Source: Haplomitrium mnioides (taxonomy: Eukaryota > Marchantiophyta > Haplomitriopsida > Calobryales). Taken from it: a stretch of DNA of 30,006 nucleotides. Position numbers and translations under genes: made by a program. This document shows positions 1 through 12,200 of the stretch, one piece after another. The stretch is taken from contig JBNGIS010010672.1 in assembly GCA_049999725.1 (NCBI GenBank), positions 1 to 30,006 of the forward strand, written 5' to 3'. Numbering within the stretch: position 1 is the stretch's first letter; every line of letters starts with the position of its first letter. Below the pieces are notes generated by a model. It was not told where the DNA came from and made no database searches. It worked only from the letters and a program-made list of their open reading frames with translations.

Positions 1-36
<36 letters not shown>
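1..36. repeat. (AG)n microsatellite at window edge
   Basis: The first 36 bases are an almost pure AG dinucleotide run ending in AGAAGGG. It is cut by the left edge of the window, so its full length is unknown. No function is implied. Confidence 0.95.
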
Positions 37-38
<2 letters not shown>

Positions 39-429
39 GTGGTCTAACTAGAAGAGGATAAACCAATGGAGTTCTTCCAACTATGTAAGTGAATTGCTTT
101 CTATCTAGTATATAAAAAAGGAAAGTGCCTTGTTAGACATCCACTTTATTCTTAAAATAACATTGTACAATGCTAGCGTTGTGATTTTCCATTTCAACTC
201 TTCTTTATAATTACCAAGCTGCAAAGTGGCGTATCCTACACTATATTTAGTAATAAAATCTTCAAATTTCTTGACAATCTTCCATCCTTCTTTCTTGATT
301 GTTTGGAGGTTCTCTTTGTTGGTGGTACGTACGATTGAAATCCACTATTCTTTGTGGATATTTCACAAGTCCATATGCATGTGATAATAATTGATATTCC
401 CTCTAGTTTGCATAAATTTCTAGTGTCCC

Positions 430-966
430 TTCAATTCATTGAGCATATGAGATGGCTTCATTCACATCCTTGAGATTTTGCATCATAATTTCTCCTCTAA
501 TTCTCATTTTAAACCTTGCAAGAACTTTTCAAAGTNNNNNNNNNNNNNNNNNNNNNNNNNNNNNNNNNNNNNNNNNNNNNNNNNNNNNNNNNNNNNNNNN
601 NNNNNNNNNNNNNNNNNNNNNNNNNNNNNNNNNNNCTTCAATATGCACTTTTAGGCTTTGGAATTCTTCAATATATTTCAAAACACTTCCTCGTTGTTCC
701 AACTCCCATAGCTTTGTTCTTATTGTCAAGACCAAATCAATTTTTTTAAAGTTTTGTAGCAAACTTTCTTTCAAAGAGCTCCACAAAAGTTGTTCTCCTT
801 GTGCATTTTTTGTCTCTCCCACTCTTGTAGTCAAATGGATGCATGCTCTACTAAAAAGGTTTGTACAAATAATTATTTTTCCAAATTCAAAGCATTTGGT
901 TAAAATAACATGTGGAATTCCATTCAATAAATATATCCTCTCACAAAACCTACTATGAGGCTTCAA
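430..966 (-). pseudogene. Decayed Ty3/gypsy gag fragment, interrupted by a gap
   Basis: Read on the minus strand, the part right of the gap (about 636-966) encodes a Retrotrans_gag-like stretch including KLWELEQRGSVLKYIEEFQ. This matches the usual gypsy pattern of a helical capsid segment with 'W..L...L...F' followed by 'KL.EL.Q.GSV.EYI..F'. Left of the gap, another minus-strand frame reads RIRGEI, QNLKDVNEAISYAQ and then a stop, which is the typical next gag block (IR.E....N..D..EA). The two halves straddle 100 unknown bases and are in different frames, and there is no zinc knuckle or pol nearby. It is an old fragment and not a functional gene. The family call rests on recalled gag patterns. 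Confidence 0.65.
536..635. other. Assembly gap of 100 N
   Basis: Exactly 100 consecutive N, the conventional placeholder for a gap of unknown size. The reading frames that run through it are artefacts. Distances left of 536 and right of 635 should not be treated as physically contiguous. Confidence 0.97.
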
Positions 967-2456
967 TTATATGGCTCTACCTTACATGACTTGCACATCT
1001 TTTGAAGAAAAGTTTATCGGTTCCCTTCTTTATAACTTTGTTGAAGTCGTATTTTCATTATTTCTTCCATTGACATATTTTTTTTGGTTGCTAGCTAACT
1101 ATAAAAGCTGCTTGAAGTTCTTCTAATTTCATTATAATCCAAGCTCATTCTTTTAGATTACTCAAGCTTGCCTATACGATTTCACTGTCACAACTTTTAC
1201 AATTTAAATATAAGCAAAAATAAATAAATTTGTAAAAATTCCAATTATAGAGAATTGGTAAAAACAAATGTTTGTTGTTTGCCAACACCAAGTCACAAAT
1301 CCTCTCTCTAAACTTACGAACAAGAAAATCTCATTGTATTTGCTTAGATGTTACTCAAATAGAAACATGACACTTGGAGTTGAACTCTTCTAAAGAAGTA
1401 GCAAACTACGGTGTGAACTAGGAATTTTTTATTTATATTTTGTAGTAGGCGTTAAATAGATTTGAACCAAACTAATAAGAGAATAGGTTCTCAAGATTCC
1501 ATCACAAAAACCATAAACTCATCATCAAAGTTGCATACAAAAAACCGACGAAAGAAATGCTTGTCAATATTAAACATATGAAAATTAAAAGGACTTAGTA
1601 GAGGAGCTCTAGAAGGCACAAATGCTCTTCTATCTAATGTCTACCATAGTATCAAGTTAATCTTCTTATTTTCATTCACAAAGTATGAGATAACTATTAT
1701 CTTTTATTCATGAAAACTTCAGAGTTTAACGCTCTTGGAGTTAATGCAAGGTGGAAGTTCTACTACTTAAAAATGTCTTATCACTTCTCCAAAGAGGGGT
1801 AATCGACACTCCTTAAAGAAGATCAAACTATGATAACTTTGTAACACAACATATTTAAAACAATATATACAAGTTAGAACAAGTACAAGAAGTTAGCTCA
1901 CAAAAGCAACTTCAAGCTCATAATGCAAGAGCTGCCTAGCAATGCATTCTCCCTTTTGTATTTTCTCTACTTTCATATATAAACGAAGAAACCTTGTTGG
2001 TTTCCTTTTCTATTGTCATCTAATTGGACCACCCAAACTTTTATTCTACTTCTACTATGTGTCATTATCTTTAGTAATGTAGATATTCTTAAAACCTTCT
2101 ATTTGTCTTTAACACTACTTCTACCACATGTCATTGTCATGGAACCTTCTATTACTCTTTAATTCTCCACTTTCAATATGTATTCATCATATTCTATGGT
2201 TGTCATTCTAGAACTTGTTGCCACTTTATAATTTGTTGACTTTGTCTCCTTTTGCCACGTATCATTATCTCTTTAATAGCGGCTGTTTTTTAGTACTCTA
2301 GCTTAGTCATGACTTTCTAAACATAGTTTTCTCTATATTTTACTCTATTTTTAATCATTTCTTACTAAAATTGGTATCAATTAGAATAAGCCAAAAAGGT
2401 GATTTGAGATAGAATACTTCTCCATTTCTATTTCAAGACATCAAAAGAAGTATAAC
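967..2456. other. AT-rich stretch without recognisable gene
   Basis: There is no open frame of useful length on either strand and no recognisable protein. The composition is strongly AT-rich with many stops. Between about 2040 and 2270 a loose phrase recurs (variants of CTACTTCTACYAYRTGTCATT), which suggests old degenerate duplication or retroelement remains. No RNA gene was noticed. Confidence 0.5.
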
Positions 2457-2570
2457 GCGGTGGAAGATGTTAGAAATTTACAAGCCAATATCATAGTGGG
2501 ACAGTTGGTGGCAATGAATCCAATGCTACAAAGAGAGTTGCGTGGAGTATTGAGCACCCATGACATCTAA
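2457..2570 (+). pseudogene. Possible retroelement polyprotein remnant
   Basis: A short open stretch reads VEDVRNLQANIIVGQLVAMN followed by PMLQRELRGVLSTHDI and a stop. The '...LLA.NP.LQREL..VL' style resembles the linker between gag and protease in some plant gypsy elements. It is only 37 codons, the flanks are full of stops, and the likeness is from memory, so the call is tentative. Confidence 0.25.
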
Positions 2571-3733
2571 GTAAAAGAAGGTCTCAACTAACAACTGCTA
2601 TATAAGTGCAATAAATATGGAGGTATATAGAAGAGCCCTAACAATTGATACCATATGCAAAGTATATTTGGTTCCAAAAGTGTTGTTAGATAGAAGATTG
2701 ACAATAAATGCTATGTTTTAGAATTTGATAAAGACGATAGATATAAAACTCAAAAGATTCTAGAGGTTTGCACTGGGTATGGCAAACAAGTCTCGAGTAT
2801 ATCTACTTGAGATGATTGAGTAAGTACTAATCATGATCTTAAGTATTATGATTTCATTATCTTTTCAAGTTTAAAAAGAGTCTAGTTATGATATGTTGTC
2901 TAGAAGATGATAGTTGCGAGATGTAGGAACCACCAACAAAAAAATAAGAGCTACAAACTCACATTGTACTTATTCAATTCGATATCTCCACCACGTCTTT
3001 GCAACGTCTTCTAATTGACTTGTTGCAAACAAAATTTGTTGACTATCTTTCATTATGCTAGTACTGTTGAGTTATTGCTTACAATCAAATAAGAAATTCT
3101 TTGTTACGTCAGTAACCATCTTTCTATCATATACTTTTGGCTTTGGAAATCGCACATGGTTCTTTTTTTTCTTTCTCTAAAAGATGTTATTTCTATAGTT
3201 TGTATTAGAAACATGTCATGATATTTGGTTGTTTCGATGTAACTTACTATCGAAAGGAACATTTGGCTCTAACAACGATGTAAATGACTAAAAGACAAAC
3301 TCTAATAGAGTAAAATCAACAAAATACCATGACAGAAAATCATCAAAACCAACCAAATATCAAAATAGGCCATAATTTAAAGAATACACAAGCAAAAGCT
3401 CAAACCAATTGTGAGTAATTCTAGAATAAAAAAAGGTGGTCAATGAGACTCTTCTATTTATACTTTGTGAAAGAGTTATCACTTTAACTTACTTCAATTA
3501 TAAGTTACTTCAACTTCCAACCCTAATAGTCATCTTGTTCGCTTACTTTTACTCTAAAAGTAAGCTTATAAACAAGATTCTTTAACTTCCAAACCTAAAA
3601 TTAATGTTGCACGACTTTTGTAAAAGTAACTCTACTTCAATGAATTAAACTTATACCATTTACTTCACTACTTTACTTCACTACTTCATTTACATGTTTA
3701 CTTTATCTAATTGAAGAGACAACTAACTAATGT
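2571..3733. other. AT-rich stretch, nothing recognised
   Basis: No coding region, RNA gene or clear repeat was recognised. The composition continues the AT-rich character of the left flank. Near 3650-3700 there is a local simple repeat of ACTTCACTACTT-type words. Confidence 0.5.
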
Positions 3734-3850
3734 TGTTACTAACTAAAATTACCAAAGTACCCAAGTGAATTGATGTTACTAACTAAAATTACCAAAGTAA
3801 GGAAGTAAAGAAACAACCAAATGTTGTTACTAACTAAAATTACCAAAAGT
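3734..3850. repeat. Three spaced copies of a ~26-bp AT-rich word
   Basis: The word TGTTACTAACTAAAATTACC followed by AAAGTA (AAAAGT in the last copy) starts at 3734, 3774 and 3825, so copies are spaced 40 and 51 bp apart. The spacers differ, so this is a decayed short direct repeat and not a clean tandem array. There is no evidence of function. Confidence 0.75.
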
Positions 3851-4139
3851 TGATTCATTTCATCATCGAAGTAAAGTTGAGTAGAGTAGAATGAACTGCA
3901 TTATTCTAAGCCAATGGATTTCTTTGATAGATTGTTTTGTTAGTTTGTGAGAGAAAACTGAGGGAGATATGCTTTTCAAGGCTTTGATAAAATACAAGGA
4001 GATGAGATGAACAAAGCCAATGACAACAAACAATTAGTTGATGAGAGATGGTGGAGCTGATGTGAGAGATGGCAAGTAAAATGTTGGTGTGTAAACAATT
4101 TGCTCAAATATGAATTCTACCCACAGTTTTAACACATCC

Positions 4140-5868
4140 AACTACAGCTCCTGAAATTGAACTTCCTCAGTTGAACGGCAAGACGGCAAAGGAACTGTTT
4201 TAAGGTTGAGATTTGTTGAAGTACAAGGCAGTGCTGCCGGGAGAATGATTGCCCTGCCAAGCAGTCCAAGTTTCTTGATGATGATTGATCCATGCGTGTT
4301 GCAGATGTGCAGAGGTGGGAAGATTTGCCTCACCATTCATTTCAAACCTCTCTGGGCCAAAAACTGGTACGTGAAAGTCCTCCGCATTGTAGTTTTGTTT
4401 TCATACCCAAGAATTGCGTGTAATCTCCTCATCACTGTTGACTGTTAATTTGTACAGTCATGAAAGCTTGTGTGTTTTTATGGGTCAGTTTGTTGGCACT
4501 AATGTTGCTCTCTGCTCTCCTGTGAATGCGAAATCCCCAGATTTGGTATTGCCCATGCGCTTTGGCTCCTTGGCTGCCTGCGGAAGTGCCGCCTTGGGTG
4601 GATACCGACATGATTAGACATATGGACAATGCTACGAAGCCCTCACTTCCAGGTCTACAATTCTCAAGCCTCCTCTAGCTTAATGCCTGCAGTACCTGAT
4701 TATAAAGCTTCTGTTTATTGAAAACTCTACTTGAAGGTAACAAACACGACGTCCGAACACGATTGCCGATTTCTGGTTCACTGCGGTGGATCTGCTTTGA
4801 TTTGTGATTGTTTCAATTTTGCAAGAGGGTGGGTATTTTGCTACTTGAAACCATAGCGAATCCTAGATTTATGTGCTCTGCACCGTTGAAGAATAATTGT
4901 CTACATTCACACATTGATTTATGTCTACACTGAAATAAAATAATGACTGTTTGACACCAATGTTTGGTTGTCGGTGATGCTTGATGGGACTAGAATTCAT
5001 ATGCCCACTACCTCAATCAGAAAATACATGTTCCTCTTTCTATTCCTCATTTGCCGTGTTGGCACATTCAAGTACTTTCCTGAAGTCTGGAAGTTTGGTT
5101 TCGTGACTGCCCTGCAGAAAGAGATGAATGCCGAGTTCCACGACATTTATCATCAGTCATGTGTTGCTCCAAGGACGGATCTGGACTTCGAGCGTGACTT
5201 TATCCTATCTAAAAGTAAGGCTGGTCTTCGAATATGCTTGCCACGTAAGTTTTGACTTGCAGACTCTTGAACGGTTACGCAACTGAGCCTACTGAGGAAA
5301 ATGTGCTACAGAATTGCATAAACGAAACCGTGGAAGGGCCTTCCTGCAACGGCGTGAGTGATATTCGACGGTCGTGTTGTTGCAGCATATGCAACGCTTA
5401 AATCAACGATGCCAAACATAGAGTCTCGAGCGAGTGCAGGAGTGAGAAATGTAGGGAAGGGATCTAGTCTTGAAAAGTGGCGTACAGGACGAAGGTCTCC
5501 GTCCAAGTTCTCTGCCTGCATCCTGATTAGGTTTCACGTCACGAACGAGGGAAACAGCGCCGTATTTAGCAAAGAACAGGAAAAGAATCTGAGCTACTTC
5601 TGCTCTATGTAGGGAGAACACGCAAGAGCACTGTTTGTGTGGCTAAGGATAACCTTTGGTGACTAGGTGAGCAACGTTTTTCTACAGACATGCCCCTGCC
5701 AACAATTTCTCCGCATGTGTTTCTCGAAACGGAGTGTTAAGTCTTGTATTCGCAGTAATGTGGTTATTGCATGTCTGCACGCTCGCTGCAAGTTTGAATG
5801 CTCGCTATTTCTTTCAAGCGACTTTCTGTGCGTAGGAAGAAAATATTTTTTCTATCACTTAATGCATC
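4140..5868. other. Region upstream of the phosphatase gene, no gene recognised
   Basis: Base composition changes near 4140 from strongly AT-rich to near balanced, and open frames of 60-95 codons appear on both strands, none with a recognisable domain. The longest + frame (about 4968-5255) begins after several stops and resembles nothing I know. The interval plausibly holds the promoter and 5' leader of the gene starting at 5869, perhaps with an upstream non-coding exon, but no TATA box or splice pair could be assigned with confidence. A lost or very divergent gene is also possible. Confidence 0.4.
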
Positions 5869-8180
5869 ATGGCTGTAGTTTCCTACATGTGTACTACATG
5901 TGGGAAAAATCCACGGTTTGGTAATGACCACCATTCTGTTCATATTTCGAAAATTTCTGCGACCACTTTGGATTTCTGCAGCTATCGATTTCCCCTGACA
6001 GCTTCTTCTGCGCCTTGGGTTTCTCAGTTCAATTGGCTTCAAGGTTCTCACTTCAGAGGGGCATTGTTATCTGCATCTGGAGCACACATGGGCTCAAGGA
6101 ATCGAAAGACGGAAAGTATTCATCGTTGGCATGGTGTTTATTATGCTGACGGTGGAATAAAAGTCGCCTTGCAACGAAGATGGACTACCAGAGTCCGAAA
6201 ATGTCCGCACATGGAGAAACATCCGGAAACTTTTTGTGGACATTTAAGACGGGGAAGTTTGTTGGCCAAGACTGATAGCAAAAGATTTGTACAGGTGAAC
6301 AAAGTAGGTTGCGGAAGAGATGTGGAAGCCAACTTGTCAGCCCAGAAGTTGAATGAAGAGATGCATGGAGATGAAATCGACCTTCGATCAGAAAAATCTC
6401 TGCTCGTAGAAAGTAAGAAAGAAGCGGGAAAGTTCAAACATGATAGTTACAGGCTATCTAGAGAAGTTTCTTCTGATTCCGCTCAGAAGGAAGAGCAATC
6501 GCAGAGCAAGACTGTTGCACGATACGGGAAGGAGATGGAGGTCGCTGTGAAAGCTGTTCAGCTCGCTTGTATGCTCAGTCAGGTCATTCAGGATCGTCTT
6601 CTTAGGAATGAGGAGAAGGCTAATGCAAAAATGGATAATTCGCTTGTGACTGTTGCAGGTAACCTCCGACATCCTACTAAGTTAACAGTTCTATCGGTGG
6701 GAGCACTCATCTCTCTCGACTTCTTTTTGTATTAGGGGTATGGAATGACTAATGCATGTATAGAATGATTGACACATTGAGTGCCATCTTTGGCTTCCAA
6801 CGTGTTCCATTTACATCTTCAGAACAATCAGATAAAACTTTATAGGTGGGTTAAGATGAGCTTTCTGTTACTGTATTTTGCAGAGTTCTGTTGTCGAATC
6901 AGGGACATCAGTGCATATGATTTACTTTGTGATGTGTAGGGTACTGCTTGAGGGTTAATGCGCACCAAGGCACTTACGTGTGGTGTCCTCTGGAGGCGCA
7001 GACTGGGGGGTGCAGGCAGTTGTGAGCTGGATACTGTCACAAGCTTTTGAAGGGGAGGAAGTCACCATGGTTGCTGAAGAGGATACCTCTGGTCTAAGAG
7101 GAATGGATGGTGTCCACGTTCTTCAGAGGGTGGTCAATGCAGTTAATGAGTGCCTCAATGAGGCATGGATCGTAGGAATTCAGCCTCCTAGGTGCCCTCT
7201 TGGAACTATTGATGTTCTCAAGGCTATTAACAAGGGAATCGCGAAGGGAGGTCAAAAGGGTAGATATTGGGTACTTGATCCAGTGGATGGAACATTAGGT
7301 TTTGTGCGGGGTGATCAGTATGCCATAGCACTTGCAATGATCGATAACGGGGAGGTGGTTCTTGCTGTTCTAGGTTGTCCAAATTTTCCTATGAGGAAGG
7401 AATGGCTAAATCACCATCATCGATACTATCGACTTGTATCAAGACTGATACCACCCCATCCAGGATTGTGGCACAAGGGTTTGGTTTTGACAGCCACAAA
7501 GGGAGAAGGGCAAGCATCCATGCAACCTTTGCTGGTCAATGACGCTGGTGTAAAACTCGTAGATCGGACAGGATATGGAGCTCGGGCTATCAATGTATCA
7601 CTTATTGATGATCCATCCCTTGCAACATTTTGCGAGCCAGTTGAGAAAGCTAATTCAAGTCACTCTTTTACTGCAGGGTTGGCGCATTCTCTTGGTCTTA
7701 GGTGAACATCTTCCTACCAAAAAGCTTGTTTAAGAACTTTTGCATGAACCCGAAATTGTTTTTTGTAATATTTCCAGTTCTTGGTAAAAAGAATATTAAC
7801 TTTTACTTGAGGATTCCTTTCCTTTATCTTCCACAAGAAGAAGGTACAGATGTACTAAGGGTTATGTTGGTGGTAGGAATCATCCTTTACGAGTTTACAG
7901 CATGGCCAAATATGCAGCAATTGCTCGTGGGGATGCAGAGATATTCATGAAGTTTGGCAGGGCTGGATATAAGGAGAAGGTATGGGATCATGCAGCTGGA
8001 GTTCTTATTGTTCAGGAAGCTGGTGGAGTGGTGACAGACGCAGGGGGGCGACCATTGGACTTTTCCAAGGGACGATACTTAGAGGGATTGGATCGAGGCA
8101 TAATTGCATCATCTGGAAGCAAATTGCATGAGAAGATCCTTGCTGCTGTGGATGCCAGTTGGGAGGCTTCAACTCTTTAG
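5869..8180 (+). CDS. HAL2/SAL-type 3'(2'),5'-bisphosphate nucleotidase, 3 exons
   Basis: Exons 5869-6658, 7002-7701 and 7877-8180 join through GT-AG introns in matching phases to 1794 nt (597 residues plus stop). Family enzymes are Mg-dependent, Li-sensitive phosphatases that convert PAP (from sulfation) to AMP, some also acting on inositol polyphosphates. Visible motifs are VAEED (about residues 286-290), DPVDGT (356-361, in YWVLDPVDGTLGFVRGDQYA) and WDHAAG (533-538), which together supply the metal-binding carboxylates. The core starts near residue 219 (GKEMEVAVKAVQLAC). The C-terminal half most resembles the plant At4g05090-type member as I recall it. The ~215-residue N-terminal extension is unusual; it has Ser/Arg-rich and mixed-charge stretches and could include an organelle transit peptide. 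The start ATG at 5869 has good context (CATCATGGCT). No active-site residue looks lost. Confidence 0.9.
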
Positions 8181-9209
8181 CTGTTTTGTCTTGTCACACG
8201 GGGGCATTCCATTTGCTCCACCCACGGATATGATTTAACTTCATATGGTTTTTGATAGCCATTTACTTTAGGGTCATGCTCTTTGTCAAACATCTCATTG
8301 TCTGAAAGAGTGACTGAAATCTGTAACATAATTTGGGGTTGTCTTGTAGTTTTTGGTCGATTTTTCCTCCTTTCCTTCTCCATCTCCTCTTCTTATGCCA
8401 AACTTAACTAATTCTCAACTCGTTTCAAAACTGACACTACAAAGTTCTCTTGACAATAGCAATTAGGATTATTCCGCGGGTATGATTTCACAGGATTTAT
8501 TCATTGGATGTACTTGTTGCACAAATACTTGCATTTTTTACCTTGCTTGCAGTCAGTTGTTGCCAACTCCAGTATTATCTCTTTTACCTCGAGCTTATAC
8601 TTTTGCTCCGGTGGCAAAATAGCAACATATGTGACTAAGATGTTGGAGTTACATTGTACAATTTGATGAGGCTGATATTTTACATATTGAAACCTAGCAT
8701 TTTTTGCAACTCGTACTAGCAACTAAATGGTACATTAGTGTTCCTCCAGAGACGTTCCTATTGTTTAGTACTATTACTATTAATAAGTGGAAATATCGTG
8801 GGTAAAATGCAAAACACCTCAGTTCCGCATCTATTTTACCGTACAATTGTATGTTTCTAAAACATAACTTCTTCATCTTATCTCTTGGATACAAAGTTGG
8901 CATGATTGCCTCAAATGGATTTTTAGTTTGACATCCATCATCTGGTATCCCAAATGTTAATGAGAGTGCCCTTAGGAATCTCTGGTGGAATCGCTGGAAT
9001 CTCTAGGACATAAACAAACCAAACTTCCTAGAGTTGGAAATGCCACAAGCTGTTGGAATTACCACACAAATCTGTGTGGATCTCAGGACAAATCATCTAT
9101 CTGGCCAACATAGGACAAGCAATCATATTTACAAAACCATGACTCTCTCAAAAGAAATTACTCTCCAACAAAGAACACTGAAAAAAAAAAACATATCTTT
9201 ACACGCTAA
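8181..9209. other. Convergent intergenic region
   Basis: This is about 1.0 kb between the stop codons of two converging genes, so it should contain both 3' untranslated regions. It is moderately AT-rich with no coding frame that resembles a protein. A nine-base A-run region near 9180-9191 lies just downstream, on the minus strand, of the kinase stop. I could not assign poly(A) sites. Confidence 0.5.
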
Positions 9210-12200
9210 TTACCGAGCGGTAAACATCATAATGTTCTGTTTCGCAACTAAGCCCTTTAGTTTCTTCCCCGACCTTTTTCCTAAATGACATTCAAAAGAT
9301 TCTCGCAATGGTTGTAAGGAGGGATTACTTTCGCAATTTGGTACATTTAGAAGTGTATCAAAAAATGCCCTCCACAGATCTGTATTCCAATAGCTGCAAA
9401 TTAAGGAAAACAGAAATTAATTTGACTCATGACGGAGACAAATTTGCGTTTCCTGAGTAAAAGAAGAAACATTATTCATAAATTGAGGTTACCGTTTGTA
9501 GGGAGTCTTTGAGCGGTAGAGAAATTGTTGATCTGTAACTTTCACTTTCTCCACTTCCATGTATCGTCCATGAAGCAGACAATGCACGACTGCACAAAGA
9601 CCAAAGGTATCTAACTGCACCAACACAGTGTCCAATACAAGAACTTTAGTTGAATTCAATAGCAAATAAAACGTTGGTAGCTGGAACACAAAATATAAAC
9701 AAATTTACCTGGAAGGTCCATGGCCGTCCTTCTATCATCTCAACACATCGAAATGCATCTGTCTTACAATCTCCAATGAAGTGTGTGTTTGAGGCAAAGA
9801 GAGTGGTATCAATACTTCGACCCCAGTCTATCAAACACAGTCCCTGAGCACAAAGAGCTCAGATTACGAGGTTGACCTCCCTTCTTGAATACCATTTCTG
9901 AAATGAGTAAATTAGGTCGATGCCACTAAAAATAAATGATGCCCATGAGTACCTGATTTTTCCAGCAGCCAGGACGACTTGCACTCCAGTCTTCCAACTT
10001 GTCACTGCAACATCAGAAGCCTTTGAGCTGTTGTAAGAAATACATGGAAACTGTATAGGCTCTTCATAACAAGCAAATCAGATCAACAACTTGGATGAAA
10101 TAATATTTGACAATAATTGTACTTAATCCGACGATTTCTGTTCAGGTCCGCGAAAGCAGATACCCAGAAAATTAAAAGTTCTTCAATGCCTCATAAAGAG
10201 TGCCAAAAGATGCCAAAAAAGAGAAAAGAAAGCCTTTGACAGAACATGAGGTGCCACGAATTTGCTCTGTATCCGTGATGAGGACAGAGTTTACTGGAAT
10301 TTAGAGAGATTGATGGTTTCTGCCCCTCGGCCTGATTGTTAGCCATGGTTGTTCCTTTGACGCTTGCAAGTAAGAAAAGTTGTTTACTTTGGTCCAAAAG
10401 AAAAACAAAAGATGGCAAAAAGGCAACCTGCACAACTCTCTAATACTGACCTGTCATCTCGTATGAGTAGGTTATCGGGCTTGAAGTCCCCATGGATGAT
10501 GCCCGCTGCATGCAATACTTCCAGCATTCGCAACATTTCAATGGTGTAGAACATGCACAATACTTCATCCATACATATAGAATTACTTAGATATGCATTG
10601 ACAACATCCTGTAGGCACACACAAAATCCGAACACAAGTTTAGAAGGAAGCATGTAATTGCAGCAAAATATTATTATTAATAGAAAGTAGAATTACCCAG
10701 ACAATGCAAACAGACATTCCAGAAATATTGGACAAAGGAAAAAGGTATATTCCTGTATGGATTGAAGGCATCGGCTTGCAGCTTTTCCTGTGGTTAGTCC
10801 TCAAAAAGGATTTATTTTTGATTTTGGCTGCTTTGCAGCTTGGCTAGATTATTGGCTGCGACAGCACCTTTGATGCTTGAAAGTGAATAAAGGTTTCATT
10901 TCAGCCAGATAAAGGAAGGCAGAATAATCACACCCCCCCCCAAAAAAAAGCAAAGCCAATCTGAAAGTTGAGAATAAAGGAACAAAAATTTTGAGTATTT
11001 GATAACAGTTCAAGTTAAAACGATCCAAACTTGTTCATCTTCTGAAAACTAACAAAGGCTCAGCAATGCCTAAGTAGACCAGTTCAGTCGATTACCGTAA
11101 TTGTGGGGTCCTCAAAACAGACATAAAAATAATGTCATTTCAGACCGGGATCAAATACAACATCAAATGATGAATTTAGTAGGTGGGATTCTTGGGCATA
11201 CCTGAAGGGTACCCTTGTCACCGTGGTTGCAAATCAAAAAGCTAGAGTCATTATAGATATGTATCTTCTGCACATGTCCATAGCATGATCGCTGCACAAA
11301 TAGCAATACAAATCCCAGTTTTCACATTGAGTTGTTGGAATGCCAAGCTGACAATATAGACTAAAGAAAGTGGCCAACTGTAGTCGATTTATTTTAGTTA
11401 CTTACTAGTTTTATTTCTTGGCACACATGCTAGTATAAAACGATTAAGCAAGCTGAATATAGCAGGTAAACTCATTAAACTGTAGTAATCAACCAGGAAC
11501 TGGGGAACCGAGACACAGCCAATCACGAATTACTGTACTGTTGGACAGATGCGAGTTATTCAGTATTCAGATGTTGGACATAAAGAAAAGGAACTACAAG
11601 TATCTTTTGCCACGTCAGAAACCTATCAAATGCAGCATAAAACCCTAAAGGATGTGGAGCACCAGGGAAAGAATTGCCGAAAACTTAAGCCTTAGGAAGC
11701 TCCAAGCTTGAAGATAAGAGACAGCACAAACACACATGCTCATGAGGTATTCGTGAATCAAGCTGCCGATAGATGTAGAACTCCCATGGGCAAGCTGGTC
11801 TTTGCATCTGCAAATAGATGACAAGGACACAGACTTAAGAAATGAACAATGCAAACAGTTAGTAGGATGCAACTAATATGCTGACAATGTGTTGTGCTCC
11901 ATTTTCTTTCTTTTTGGTACTATTCTTACATCTGCTCATTATGGTATCCTACTCACGATGTGTAAAAGTAGGTATAAGAAATATGGGCTATTCTAGAGAG
12001 TAAACCATCAAAAGGAGAAAACACGGACAGAAAAAGTGAGAAATAGAAACTTGAAACGAGGACTAACAAAAAGGGATTTTCACTATAGGGTATCAACAAA
12101 CAATCATCCCTTGCTTCAACCATAGTGCTATCCCCAAGCAAAAAATTTCCAGAAGTAAGAAATTTTAAACTTACTTTGATAGCCATCATTGAAGAAAAGT

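Noticed and set aside
452-966. Frames on both strands running through the N gap
   Set aside because: The gap has unknown length and content, so the joined frames are not real. Only the gag-like motifs on each side are used.
3717-3745. GACAACTAACTAATGTTGTT resembling the copia U3 hairpin
   Set aside because: Only about 20 bp agree, in a low-complexity AT-rich stretch with many TAACTAA words; chance is sufficient.
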